Positions 1-8,702 of a stretch of 64,000 bases of DNA are shown here, one piece after another. The stretch is from assembly GCF_000757825.1 (NCBI RefSeq), contig NZ_CP009451.1, positions 2,728,001 through 2,792,000 on the forward strand. The letters are read 5' to 3'. Source of the DNA: Cedecea neteri (lineage in GTDB: Bacteria > Pseudomonadota > Gammaproteobacteria > Enterobacterales > Enterobacteriaceae). The translations under genes and the position numbers were made by a program. The notes beneath the pieces are model-generated. The model was not told where the DNA came from, made no database searches, and saw nothing but the letters and a program-made list of their open reading frames with translations. Numbering within the stretch: position 1 is the first letter of the stretch; each line of letters opens with the position of its first letter.

Positions 1-1
1 G

Positions 2-223
2 TTCGTCTGGGCCTTCGTGGAGAATAAGCCGCAGATCTCGCATGCCGCCTCGCTCAGCGAAGTTCCAGCCTTTACGCCAACCTCAGATGCGTTGTCTAAA
101 GCGCTGAAGAAACGCGGCTTTAAGTTCGTGGGATCGACAATCTGCTATTCGTTTATGCAGGCCTGCGGCCTGGTCAATGACCATGTGACGGGCTGCTTCT
201 GCCACCCAGATTTTCGCCAATGA
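2..223 (+). CDS. tag: DNA-3-methyladenine glycosylase I, C-terminal part
   Basis: Base-excision repair enzyme that removes 3-methyladenine from alkylated DNA. Only the last 73 residues are in the window; the gene enters from the left edge in an open frame. The visible part contains the family's C-terminal zinc-ligand segment (His and Cys of DHVTGC) after the conserved stretch around GFKFVGSTICYSFMQA. The tail is rich in Cys and His, as in E. coli Tag. Its stop codon overlaps the next gene's start (ATGA), so tag and yiaC are translationally linked, as in E. coli. Recognition is by sequence recall; the missing N-terminus holds the other zinc ligands. Confidence 0.93.
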   Translation, partial: FVWAFVENKPQISHAASLSEVPAFTPTSDALSKALKKRGFKFVGSTICYSFMQACGLVNDHVTGCFCHPDFRQ

Positions 224-666
224 TCCGGCCCTTTAACGCCGGGGAAATGGATGCGCTGATGGCGCTCTGGCTTGAGAGCACCATCGACGGGCATCCGTTT
301 ATCGCGGAAAGCTACTGGCATGAGAGCGTGAACCTGGTGCGCAATGTGTATATCCCGCAGTCAAAAACGTGGGTCTATTTGCATGAGCGGCAGCTGGTGG
401 GGTTTATCAGCGTCATGGAGAAGCAGTTTATTGGCGCGCTGTTCGTGGCACCTTCCTGCACGGGGCAAGGCATCGGCGGCAAGCTGCTGGAGAAGGCCAA
501 AGAGGAATACCCGGCCTTGACCCTCGAGGTGTACCAGAAAAATCGCCAGGCGGTACATTTCTACCACCGCCACGGCTTTCGCATAGAAGAAAGCGCGTGG
601 CAGGAAGAGACGCAGCACCCGACGTGGATTATGGGCTGGCAGGCGGATCAAACGCCGTCACCGTAG
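220..666 (+). CDS. yiaC: GNAT-family N-acetyltransferase YiaC
   Basis: Acetyl-CoA dependent acetyltransferase of the GNAT fold; E. coli YiaC has been reported as a protein lysine acetyltransferase. 148 residues, the usual length. The acetyl-CoA loop is visible as [10 protein letters not shown] near residues 81-90, followed by the typical EVYQKN and [10 protein letters not shown] segment (about 103-120) that closes the fold. The ATG overlaps the tag stop codon. The 3' end runs 38 bases into the end of the convergent bisC gene, so the two reading frames share the same DNA on opposite strands. Substrate here is inferred from homology only. Confidence 0.92.
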   Translation: MIRPFNAGEMDALMALWLESTIDGHPFIAESYWHESVNLVRNVYIPQSKTWVYLHERQLVGFISVMEKQFIGALFVAPSCTGQGIGGKLLEKAKEEYPALTLEVYQKNRQAVHFYHRHGFRIEESAWQEETQHPTWIMGWQADQTPSP

Positions 667-2959
667 GCGCCGGACCGGTAAATTTCTCTGCCCAGACGAG
701 GGAGTTGTTTGCCGCGCAGCCGTTAGCCAGCCGTGAAGACGGAATATCCATCGTGAGTACGTTAACCGCGCCGTTTTTGCACAGGTTATCTTCGTCCAGA
801 TCGGGCCATGCACCCTGGTGGATACAGACCACGCCGGGCCTGATGCCGTCGGTAACCTGAGCGCCCACCAGGACCTGCCCGCGAGCGTTCCATACCCGCA
901 CTAAATCTCCGTGCTCAATGCCGCGCGCTTTGGCGTCAATCGGATGCAGCGTAATAGGTTCACGTCCCGCTATCGCATACTGGTCGCGCAGCGCGGCGTA
1001 GTTTAGCTGGCTGTGCAGGCGGTGTGCTGGATGGGATGAGAGCAGCTGCAGCTGGCCGGAAGCAGCGTTGCCCTGCCATTCGTCAGGTGCCAGCCAGCTT
1101 GGATGCGGCGGGCAATCCTGGTAGCCAAAGCTGGCGATGCGCTCGGAATAGATTTCAATCTTACCGCTCGGCGTTTTGAGCGGGTTTGCTTCAGGATCTT
1201 CGCGAAAAGCTGAGAAGCGAATGAATTCAGCATTTTTCGCGTTTTCTGGCATTTCTATCAGCTGGTTAGCTTCCCAGAAGTCGTTAAATTCCGGAAGTTC
1301 GATCCGTTGGGCTGCGCCTCGTTGGCGGGCAATGTCATAGAAACTCTCCAGCCATTCAAGCTCGCTTTTTCCTTCACTGAACCGTTCTTTACCGCCGGTT
1401 TCCCATTTTTCACTCAGTTCAGCAAAGATATCAAAATCATTCCACGCCTCGCCCTGCGGGGAAACCACCTGCTTCATCGGCACAAGGTGTTGGTTACTGT
1501 AATCCCCGGTCATCGTCATGTCGTTTCGCTCGAACGAGGTGGTTACCGGCAGAACGATATCGGCGTGTTTTGCCGCCGCCGTCCAGAAACATTCGGAGAT
1601 AACGATCAGCTCCGGCTTCTGCCAGGCTGCGGCAAGACGGTTTGTGTCCTGATGATGGGTGAAGTTGCTGCCACCCGCCCACCAAAGCATGCGGAGGTCG
1701 GGGAAGGTGTGCTGTCTGCCGTTATGCTGATAGGCCACCCCTGGATTTTCCAGCGCCTCGACGATACGTGCCACGGGGATTTTTTCTACTGCGTCGGTGC
1801 CGCCAGCAAGCGAGCCCTGTAGCGAGCCGGGCACGGCCGCGCTACGTGTCGGGTTACCGCCGTTGGCAAAGTGATAGGAAAGACCAAAGCCGCCGCCAGG
1901 CGTGCCTATCTGGCCCAGCATCGCCGCCAGCGTGACCAGCATCCAGTGTTTTTGCTCACCGTATTGCTGGCGCTGCATGCCCCAACCGGCCATCAGCATG
2001 GTGCGTTTTTGGCTGAAAAGGTCCGCCAGCTTTTCGATTGTGTCTGCCGGAATACCGCAGATCTCAGCGGCCCAGGCCGCATTTTTCGGGATGCCGTCGG
2101 TGTTGCCGAGCAGGTAGGCTTCAAACTTGTCGTAGCCATAGGTGCAGCGTGCCAGGAAGGCCGTATCGTGCCTGCCATGCACAACCAGCGTGTGGGCAAT
2201 GCCGAGCATTAGCGCTACGTCGGTGCCCATGTGCGGGGCGATCCATTCGGCGCGTGCCCCGAAGAAGTCGACGGTTTCTGAACGCATCGGGTCGATGGCG
2301 ATAATCGTTTTGCCGCTGTTTTTTAGCTGCTCGAAGTACTTCACGCCCTGTTCGTCGCTGGCATTCCAGGCGATTTTCAGCGTATTAAGCGGGTTCGCGC
2401 TCCACACCACCACCACGTCGCTGTGCTCAAGCAGCAGCGGCCAGCTGGTTTGCTGCTGGTAAACCTCATTGGAGCCGACCACGTAGGGCATGATCACCTG
2501 CGCGGCACCGGTCGAGTAGTCGCCGGAGTGCCCGGTATAGCCGCCCGCCAGGCTCATGTAGCGCTGAAGCAGCGTGGAGGCTTTGTGCAGCACGCCGTTG
2601 GAGCGCCAGCCGTAGGAGCCTGCGAAAATTGCCGCCGGGCCGTAGTTCTCCCGAATGCGTTTGTGCTGCTGGTGAATCAGCGTCAGCGCGTCATCCCAGC
2701 TGATGCGCACATACTCATCTTTGCCTCGAACGCCCTGTGGCTTATCCGGCGAGGCCAGAAAGCCTTTACGCGCCATGGGAAACGCGACGCGAGCTTTGCT
2801 GTGAACCTGATCCGGCACCGCGCTTTGCAGGGAGTTTTGATGACCGGTTTCAAGCGCGCCGCGAGAGTGATAAACACGTTCTCCGTCGGTTTCGACCAGC
2901 ATGGGGCCCCAGTGCGCGGCAGTGAGGATCTGTTTACGTGAAGAGGATGAATTGGCCAA
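629..2959 (-). CDS. bisC: Biotin sulfoxide reductase (molybdopterin enzyme)
   Basis: Reduces biotin-d-sulfoxide, and methionine sulfoxide in related proteins, using a bis-molybdopterin guanine dinucleotide cofactor; cytoplasmic member of the DMSO/TMAO reductase family. The likely molybdenum ligand is Ser149 in the GDYST motif; family motifs such as WSANPLNT and [13 protein letters not shown] are intact. The start I favour is TTG at 2959, which has GGAG six bases upstream and gives MANSSSS, matching E. coli BisC (about 776 residues). A second in-frame TTG at 3001 would add 14 residues but has no Shine-Dalgarno sequence. No Tat signal, consistent with a cytoplasmic enzyme. The 3' end overlaps yiaC tail to tail. 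Confidence 0.93.
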   Translation of the reverse strand: MANSSSSRKQILTAAHWGPMLVETDGERVYHSRGALETGHQNSLQSAVPDQVHSKARVAFPMARKGFLASPDKPQGVRGKDEYVRISWDDALTLIHQQHKRIRENYGPAAIFAGSYGWRSNGVLHKASTLLQRYMSLAGGYTGHSGDYSTGAAQVIMPYVVGSNEVYQQQTSWPLLLEHSDVVVVWSANPLNTLKIAWNASDEQGVKYFEQLKNSGKTIIAIDPMRSETVDFFGARAEWIAPHMGTDVALMLGIAHTLVVHGRHDTAFLARCTYGYDKFEAYLLGNTDGIPKNAAWAAEICGIPADTIEKLADLFSQKRTMLMAGWGMQRQQYGEQKHWMLVTLAAMLGQIGTPGGGFGLSYHFANGGNPTRSAAVPGSLQGSLAGGTDAVEKIPVARIVEALENPGVAYQHNGRQHTFPDLRMLWWAGGSNFTHHQDTNRLAAAWQKPELIVISECFWTAAAKHADIVLPVTTSFERNDMTMTGDYSNQHLVPMKQVVSPQGEAWNDFDIFAELSEKWETGGKERFSEGKSELEWLESFYDIARQRGAAQRIELPEFNDFWEANQLIEMPENAKNAEFIRFSAFREDPEANPLKTPSGKIEIYSERIASFGYQDCPPHPSWLAPDEWQGNAASGQLQLLSSHPAHRLHSQLNYAALRDQYAIAGREPITLHPIDAKARGIEHGDLVRVWNARGQVLVGAQVTDGIRPGVVCIHQGAWPDLDEDNLCKNGAVNVLTMDIPSSRLANGCAANNSLVWAEKFTGPAPTVTAFDPPASP

Positions 2960-3112
2960 TTTGGGCTCCGCGATTGCAGGCGGTGGGCTATGCCCACTCA
3001 ATTTGCGACAACTATTCAGAATACTTACCGGAATTTTCTACACGAATTATCGTCATAATCAATCGCCGGGTTCGTATCCGGCAAAGGATGAATAAGGATT
3101 GAAGGAAATAAG

Positions 3113-3775
3113 ATGAAAAAACGCGTCATGATTATCGCCGCCGTCGTGTGTGGCACCTTAGCGGTTTCTGGCTGTACCACTAACCCGTACACCGGTGAAA
3201 GCCAGGCCGGGAAATCAGGGATAGGAGCCGGAATTGGCTCGCTGGTAGGGGCTGGCGTAGGGGTTCTTTCGTCATCGAAGAAAGATCGCGGTAAAGGCGC
3301 TCTGATTGGCGCGGCCGCGGGTGCAGCGCTCGGGGGCGGTGTGGGCTATTACATGGATGTGCAGGAAGCCAAACTGCGCGACAAAATGCGTGGAACCGGC
3401 GTGAGCGTGACCCGCAGCGGCGATAACATCGTGCTGAATATGCCGAATAACGTCACCTTCGACAGCAGTAGCGCCACCCTGAAACCGGCGGGGGCCAATA
3501 CCCTGAGCGGCGTGGCGATGGTACTGAAAGAATATCCAAAAACGGCGGTTAACGTGGTCGGCTATACCGACAGTACCGGCAGCAAAGAGCTGAACATGCG
3601 TCTGTCACAGCAGCGTGCGGACGGCGTAGGCAGCGCGCTGATTACCCAGGGCGTTGACGCGAGCCGTATTCGCACCTCCGGTGCAGGCCCGGCGAATCCT
3701 ATCGCCAGCAACAGCACTGCGGAAGGCAAAGCGCAAAACCGTCGCGTAGAAATCACCCTGAGTCCTTTGGGGTAA
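3113..3775 (+). CDS. yiaD: OmpA-family lipoprotein YiaD
   Basis: Outer-membrane lipoprotein of 220 residues. The signal peptide ends in a lipobox (AVSGC) with the lipidated Cys at residue 21. Next comes a glycine-zipper segment (about 34-85, many G-A-G repeats) that can insert into membranes, then an OmpA-like peptidoglycan-binding domain (about 105-218) with the TFDSSSATL strand, GYTDSTG and NRRVEI signatures. In E. coli YiaD multicopy expression suppresses a bamD defect. It is divergent from bisC with a 110-base promoter region, and is followed by the terminator/repeat array at 3821-4140. Confidence 0.93.
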   Translation: MKKRVMIIAAVVCGTLAVSGCTTNPYTGESQAGKSGIGAGIGSLVGAGVGVLSSSKKDRGKGALIGAAAGAALGGGVGYYMDVQEAKLRDKMRGTGVSVTRSGDNIVLNMPNNVTFDSSSATLKPAGANTLSGVAMVLKEYPKTAVNVVGYTDSTGSKELNMRLSQQRADGVGSALITQGVDASRIRTSGAGPANPIASNSTAEGKAQNRRVEITLSPLG

Positions 3776-3820
3776 TCTGGCTCACTGCGGTTCAGATTTT
3801 CCGATAACCGCATAAAAAAA

Positions 3821-4140
3821 ACCGGCGCTCCAGGCGCCGGTGAGACTGCTGACAAAGTTCATTGCTCTAAAAAAGTCCGAACCCAGGTCTACTAAAAACA
3901 ATGAATAATGTTCTCTGGTTTGCCCCAAACAGTCGAAAACCACGTTTTTCGGCTGTTTGTCATCAATGTGACCGGCGCTCCAGGCGCCGGTGAGACTGCT
4001 GACAAAGTTCATTGCTCTAAAAAAGTCCGAACCCAGGTCTACTAAAAACAATGAATAATGTTCTCTGGTTTGCCCCAAACAGTCGAAAACCACGTTTTTC
4101 GGCTGTTTGTCATCAATGTGACCGGCGCTCCAGGCGCCGG
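3821..4140. repeat. Tandem array: terminator hairpin alternating with a 130-bp repeat
   Basis: Two exact copies of a 150-bp unit plus a final 20 bp. A 20-base hairpin (ACCGGCGC, loop, GCGCCGG) occurs at 3821-3840, 3971-3990 and 4121-4140; between the hairpins lie two identical 130-bp blocks, 3841-3970 and 3991-4120. The left hairpin is preceded by eight A and the right one followed by four T, so the original object was probably a bidirectional terminator for yiaD (+) and bcsG (-) opened up by the inserted blocks. A related block, in opposite orientation and flanked by a different hairpin, lies at 59186-59311. On the minus strand the array stays open as a 121-codon frame; I do not call it a gene. 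Confidence 0.95.
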
Positions 4141-4164
4141 TTTTCAATCGTCTAAACGCAAACC

Positions 4165-5847
4165 TTATTGCGGATAAGGCACCCAGTCGCCGCCGCTCAG
4201 GCGGACATAAGGCTTATCCTGGTACTTCACCACCACCGCCGTAGAGTTTTCGGAAACCGGGGCGGTTTGCGGCAGGTTGCCGGTCAGCGCGTTCCAGTCG
4301 ACCTGGTCGGCGACAAAGTTCTTGCCGTCTATCGAGCGGGAAACCAGTTCAGAAATCGCCAGATAGCTGCTTGGCTGAGTGATTTCAATGGCATCGCCGC
4401 CGTGTGGCGCCTTCATACCGACGAACTTCACGCCTGCAGGAACGTGGGTGATATCCGGGCTTGGGATATCACGCAGGCCCGACACCTGCATTTTGTCGCC
4501 TTTCAGCGCCGCGCCGTGCTCCGGCACAATCACCACCATCACTTTACGGTTCGACTTCTCAAGCTCGGTCAGGAATGAGTCCAGCTCATCAAACAGCTTC
4601 TGGGCACGTACCTTATAGTCTGCAGGCTTGCTGTTCCCCGGATAGTGGTTGCCATCATGCAGCGGTACCAGGTTGTAGAAGGTGGCGGTACGCGGGTTAA
4701 CCCCGTCGTTCTGCTCACCCTGCAGCCAGCGGTGCAGCACGGCAGTGTCGTCGTAAATTGGCGAATTGTCGAACGCCTGCAGGTCGCTTGGCAGCCCGCT
4801 TTGATCCATCAGAGGCACCTGAATGCCGCCGTACTCACGGACTTCTTTCAGGAAGTCGCCGAACACGCCGTTATGATCCATCATCAGCTGCTGCTTAAAG
4901 CCCAGGCGGGCAAGATCGTCAAACAGATAGCACTGGTTGCCCTCTGGCTCATACAGACCTTTATGCGTGGACTGGCCGCAGCTGGCGCGGAGCAGGCGAA
5001 TAGCCGCCGGGCCGCTGTAAGACGTCGCCGAGTTGAAGTTTTTAAACAGAATATCGAAGTGTTTCCACAGCGGATGCGAACTGAGGCCCACCGCCTCGAT
5101 ATCGGACCAGGAAAGCGAGCAGATGTTAATGATCAGCAGCTCAAAAGGCTGAGCGTCTGCGGGCAGCGCGTCCGGGAATTTGGTCTGCCGTTTAGCTTCG
5201 CTGGCATAGAAGCTGTTCAGCCACGCGGTGATGTTATCGCTGGTCGGTGGTGCCGTTTGCGCCGGAATATCACCGGGAACCGGGGCCAGCGTATTGCCGG
5301 AAGTTGTTGCCCCAGCCGTGCCGCCAGCGTTAACGGAGGCTGTCGTTTGCGACGTCGACGGCAGTAAAGAGATAGCCGGGCCGGCCACGGTTAGCAGGTT
5401 CAGCCACACCAGGATTGCCACGACGAAGACCGTGACGCGCAGCCACTGCGAGACAAACAGCCAGGCAACCAGCAGCACAAACGCCGCGCCGATCATCTGC
5501 CAGTTAATAAAGCGTGTCACCAGGTCGAGAAGGTAGTCTGCGCTAAAGCCGACAACCTGCGAGCCCTGGCTCATGATGCTGTCAGGTCCCGGCAGCCAGG
5601 TATCGTGCCAGAACAGGCCAATCCCTACCGGCAGGGCTATCCAGTTGCGCAGCTTATGAAGTTTGAGCGGCGGCAGCGGGAACAGCAAAAAGGCCAGAAA
5701 GACCAGGTTTGCCAGCGGGTGAAAATTAAGATAGCCGGTCCACAGCAGCCCGAACTTCAACAGGAAGTAGTAGTTCCAGCCACCCAGGCCACGCCAGTAT
5801 TGCAGAAAATAGGCTGGCGACTTTGCCGTTTGAGAGTGATTAGTCAT
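4165..5847 (-). CDS. bcsG: Cellulose phosphoethanolamine transferase BcsG
   Basis: Inner-membrane enzyme that transfers phosphoethanolamine from phosphatidylethanolamine to periplasmic cellulose. 560 residues: several membrane segments in the first 160, a Ser/Thr/Pro/Ala-rich linker (about 165-205), then a periplasmic alkaline-phosphatase-like domain. The nucleophile is Ser278 (TSYSG); Cys243, His397 and the Glu443-His444 pair (PEHG) are the other conserved active-site residues. It is last in the bcsE-bcsF-bcsG operon; its start overlaps the end of bcsF. Its presence indicates modified (pEtN) cellulose rather than plain cellulose. Confidence 0.95.
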   Translation of the reverse strand: MTNHSQTAKSPAYFLQYWRGLGGWNYYFLLKFGLLWTGYLNFHPLANLVFLAFLLFPLPPLKLHKLRNWIALPVGIGLFWHDTWLPGPDSIMSQGSQVVGFSADYLLDLVTRFINWQMIGAAFVLLVAWLFVSQWLRVTVFVVAILVWLNLLTVAGPAISLLPSTSQTTASVNAGGTAGATTSGNTLAPVPGDIPAQTAPPTSDNITAWLNSFYASEAKRQTKFPDALPADAQPFELLIINICSLSWSDIEAVGLSSHPLWKHFDILFKNFNSATSYSGPAAIRLLRASCGQSTHKGLYEPEGNQCYLFDDLARLGFKQQLMMDHNGVFGDFLKEVREYGGIQVPLMDQSGLPSDLQAFDNSPIYDDTAVLHRWLQGEQNDGVNPRTATFYNLVPLHDGNHYPGNSKPADYKVRAQKLFDELDSFLTELEKSNRKVMVVIVPEHGAALKGDKMQVSGLRDIPSPDITHVPAGVKFVGMKAPHGGDAIEITQPSSYLAISELVSRSIDGKNFVADQVDWNALTGNLPQTAPVSENSTAVVVKYQDKPYVRLSGGDWVPYPQ

Positions 5848-6034
5848 GTTGATGGTCTGCCTTGACGGAAGTTCGGCGCAGCGTTCCGGCCGGTTTAACG
5901 TAGCGTGGTTTTAAAAACATCAGCCGTACCGAAGCGGTAAGGCGAGGAAGCCAGCGGCGAGCGGTGTAGCCCAGCGGAATAAAAATAATCGCGCAAAGCA
6001 CGATGAGCTGAATGATGTCGGTGATGTTCATCAT
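5840..6034 (-). CDS. bcsF: Cellulose synthase accessory membrane protein BcsF
   Basis: Small inner-membrane protein (64 residues) needed, with BcsG, for phosphoethanolamine modification; in E. coli it recruits or anchors BcsE at the membrane. One N-terminal membrane helix (about 6-25) is followed by a basic tail ending in the conserved [14 protein letters not shown] segment. It overlaps bcsE by four bases upstream and bcsG by eight downstream, so the three genes form one tightly coupled operon. Confidence 0.92.
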   Translation of the reverse strand: MMNITDIIQLIVLCAIIFIPLGYTARRWLPRLTASVRLMFLKPRYVKPAGTLRRTSVKADHQHD

Positions 6035-7593
6035 GGTGTCTGCTCCCTCGGCGTGTCATCCAGCAGCGTGATGGGCGTTGGCTCCCGACGCCAGCCGTGC
6101 CCTTCGCGGCTGACATGGCGCACGGTGTTCAGGTCGAGGGTGGCGGCAAGCGGCTTCGCCCACTTCTCCGGACGCATGGCCTGCATCTGGAGTATTTCAG
6201 CCGTGATTTGGCTGTCTTCAAACCACACCATGCGGTTGGTGAAAATGTCGTTCACCGGCAGCGGGAATATGTGATTCAGCGCGGTATCGAGATCGTTAAT
6301 TCGGCAGAAAGAGAGGAACAGCACCAGCCGGTTTTCGCCGAGGGTGACGATATCGCCCATGCGGTTCGGACGGCACAGCGTCAGCGCCTGCTCAACCCGC
6401 AGCCCTGGCACCGGGCGCAGCGCGACCATTACGCCTTTGCCGTCTTCCGGCAGCAAAGCGTTGTTCATCAGCGTGCCGATGCCGTTGCAGAAGACGTCCC
6501 ACGGCTGGTAGCCGCGCAGCTTCAGCGGCTGCATCTGGTCTATCAGGACGCTAATGTCTTCCGGCACATGGCGGGTAAACTTCGCGCCCTGCACGCTTTC
6601 TATCATCGTCAGACAGCGTGAAAGCGGGGCGTTCCACGGAATAATCAGCGTGGCGCCGCAGCCCAGTAAAAGCCTTTCGTCGGTGGCGCGCAGGCTGGCC
6701 TGGTTTTCGCGGACAACGAGTTTGAGCGCACTGCCGCGCTGGCGGCGGAGCGAGTGGATCTGGCGGGCAATGCTGTTGATTTGGCCGTTCTGGGTGAGAG
6801 AGAAAATGATCGTCGCGGCCTGCGCGGTTCGCGCCGCTTCAAACAGCTGCTCGTTGTTGTCGAAGAGCTGCCAGTTTTCCGACAGGGCAGGGGCTCCTTC
6901 CAGCACCGCAATGTGGCTGAGGACGCGTTTTTCATCGCTGCGGGGCTGAGGGGCGTTTTCGGAATTTTCCTGCACCTGCCACGCTTCATTTTGCCATTGA
7001 ATATTAAGTTGTTGATCGGCTGTGACGCCTCTCTCATTACACCAGAAGGCTACGTCATAACGGTGAATATCACTTTGTGCGCGCAGGCTGGCGAGGCCGG
7101 AAAGGCTGCGATGTTCGCTGACTAATAATGAGAATTGTTTGTCATTATTATTTCCGACATTGACAAAAAGCAGACTGCACTTAATGCGTTTGGTCCATTT
7201 TCCCATCGCGGCAAGCCAATGGCGCAGGTCGGCTGTTGATATATTGTCCCAAACGTTATCTGAGCTTAAGAGTATAAAAAAGTAGTGTTCGGGATTAATG
7301 CTGCACATCAAATCACGGCGCAGCGAGTTGAGCCCATTGATAGTCGAAGGCATCGTAAAAAGGCGTATTTTCTCCGGGCCTTTCGTCGAGTCGAGCTTTA
7401 TCGTTTGTTTTGGCCTGGCTGACATTGCAATGACGGCAACGTTTGCATCCGAGTTTTGGGCTGCAACTGTTTGATTAACAATGTTTATTGCGTCATCCTG
7501 ACGTTCTACGTTTAGCCACCAGATGCCGCCTGCGGGCATATGGCTCAATTCGTTCCACAATGAACGGATGCCAAGCGAAAATATGGGTTCCAT
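6031..7593 (-). CDS. bcsE: c-di-GMP binding protein BcsE
   Basis: Cytosolic c-di-GMP receptor that enhances cellulose production and associates with BcsR, BcsQ and BcsF. 520 residues, the usual length. The GIL domain I-site motif RxGD is intact as RMGD at residues 411-414 ([16 protein letters not shown]), so second-messenger binding should be retained. It is the first gene of bcsEFG and is transcribed away from bcsR; the roughly 170-base interval between them must carry both promoters. I recognised no specific operator there. Confidence 0.93.
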   Translation of the reverse strand: MEPIFSLGIRSLWNELSHMPAGGIWWLNVERQDDAINIVNQTVAAQNSDANVAVIAMSARPKQTIKLDSTKGPEKIRLFTMPSTINGLNSLRRDLMCSINPEHYFFILLSSDNVWDNISTADLRHWLAAMGKWTKRIKCSLLFVNVGNNNDKQFSLLVSEHRSLSGLASLRAQSDIHRYDVAFWCNERGVTADQQLNIQWQNEAWQVQENSENAPQPRSDEKRVLSHIAVLEGAPALSENWQLFDNNEQLFEAARTAQAATIIFSLTQNGQINSIARQIHSLRRQRGSALKLVVRENQASLRATDERLLLGCGATLIIPWNAPLSRCLTMIESVQGAKFTRHVPEDISVLIDQMQPLKLRGYQPWDVFCNGIGTLMNNALLPEDGKGVMVALRPVPGLRVEQALTLCRPNRMGDIVTLGENRLVLFLSFCRINDLDTALNHIFPLPVNDIFTNRMVWFEDSQITAEILQMQAMRPEKWAKPLAATLDLNTVRHVSREGHGWRREPTPITLLDDTPREQTP

Positions 7594-7766
7594 GGCGTCC
7601 CCTGGAGATAAATTAGTATGTATGTCAGTTTACTAGCGTAAGCTAAGAAAGAAACCTACCATTGAAAATAAACAGCATCAGTTTTAGCATTGTAAAACAC
7701 TTTTCGTTTTCCGGACATTTGCCGTTATCGCTGGTGACGAAACCTGCCCGAGGGATGACTACCAAA

Positions 7767-7952
7767 ATGCAAGATGAAGAGACTGGCAATGCTCAGGAAA
7801 ACAAGCTTGTTTATGCCTTCCAAAATGATTTTCTGGCGCTAAGTAAAGCATTCTCACTGCCGGAAATAGATTACACCGATATATCGCAGCAGGAACAGCT
7901 GGCGGCGGCAATTAAGCGCTGGCCGTTGCTGGCGGAATTAACGCAACAATAG
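7767..7952 (+). CDS. bcsR: Cellulose synthase regulatory subunit BcsR
   Basis: Short protein (61 residues from this start) that forms a heterotetramer with BcsQ and stabilises it; part of the cytosolic vestibule of the cellulose secretion machine. The family core NDFLALSKAFSLPEIDY and the C-terminal KRWPLLAEL segment are present. The frame is open farther upstream (from 7662), but E. coli BcsR is 62 residues, and the GAGGG at 7750-7754 fits an ATG at 7767 (12-base spacing) better than the ATG at 7755 that abuts it. The start is therefore uncertain by four codons. bcsQ follows after 12 bases. Confidence 0.85.
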   Translation: MQDEETGNAQENKLVYAFQNDFLALSKAFSLPEIDYTDISQQEQLAAAIKRWPLLAELTQQ

Positions 7953-7964
7953 GGAGTAGGCCTG

Positions 7965-8702
7965 ATGGCTGTCATTGGGTTGCAGGGGTTGCGTGGTGGC
8001 GTAGGGACGACTTCTATCACCGCGGCACTTGGCTGGTCGTTGCAGCAGCTTGGGGAGTCGGTACTGGTGATAGATATCTCGCCAGATAACCTGCTGCGCA
8101 TGTTTTATAATATTGATTTCGCAGAGCCTAAGGGCTGGGCGCGTGCCATGCTGGATAACGAAGACTGGCGCAAAAGCGCGTGGCGTTATACCAGCCACCT
8201 CGACGTGCTGCCGTTTGGTCAACTGAGCCCGGCTGAGCATGAAACGTTCGAGACGGTGGAAAAAGCCCTCGGGCAGTTCAGCCATTTTCTCGCTGACCTG
8301 AAAGCGAGCCAGCAATACCAGTGGATTTTACTGGACTTACCTCACGGCTTTAACGCATTAACGCGTCAGATTCTGGCGCAAACCGATAGCGTACTGACGG
8401 TGGTAAAACCGGACACCAACTGCCATATCCGCCTGCACCAGCAGGCCCTGCCTAAAGGCGCGCACTTACTGGTGAACTATCTTCTGGTAGCGAGCCAATT
8501 GCAGGACGATATCTACCAAATCTGGCTGCAGAGCCAGCGCACGATGATCCCTATTATTCTCCACCGGGATGAGGCGATGGCCGAAAGCGCCGCGGTAAAA
8601 CAGCCGCCTGGCGAGCATCGTCCGGACTCACTTATCGCAGAAGAAATTATGACGCTCGCTAACTGGTGCCTGCTGAACCTTTCAGGGAAGAAGCATGAGT
8701 AA
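7965..8702 (+). CDS. bcsQ: MinD/ParA-like ATPase BcsQ of the cellulose machine
   Basis: ParA/MinD-type P-loop protein of 245 residues that works with BcsR and BcsA at the cell pole or membrane and is required for cellulose secretion. The deviant Walker A motif reads RGGVGTTS (about 10-17), with Thr and Arg in place of the canonical lysines, as in other BcsQ proteins. The segments ILLDLPHG and NCHIRLHQQALP are conserved. The gene is intact from ATG to stop, unlike E. coli K-12, where an early stop codon silences cellulose. It overlaps bcsA by eight bases. Confidence 0.93.
   Translation: MAVIGLQGLRGGVGTTSITAALGWSLQQLGESVLVIDISPDNLLRMFYNIDFAEPKGWARAMLDNEDWRKSAWRYTSHLDVLPFGQLSPAEHETFETVEKALGQFSHFLADLKASQQYQWILLDLPHGFNALTRQILAQTDSVLTVVKPDTNCHIRLHQQALPKGAHLLVNYLLVASQLQDDIYQIWLQSQRTMIPIILHRDEAMAESAAVKQPPGEHRPDSLIAEEIMTLANWCLLNLSGKKHE

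Noticed and set aside
3782..4147. 121-codon minus-strand frame with two identical 50-residue repeats
   Set aside because: It is open because the repeat unit is 150 bp, a multiple of three. There is no convincing start or ribosome-binding site, it spans three terminator hairpins, and the divergence from the ibpB copy does not look like protein selection.
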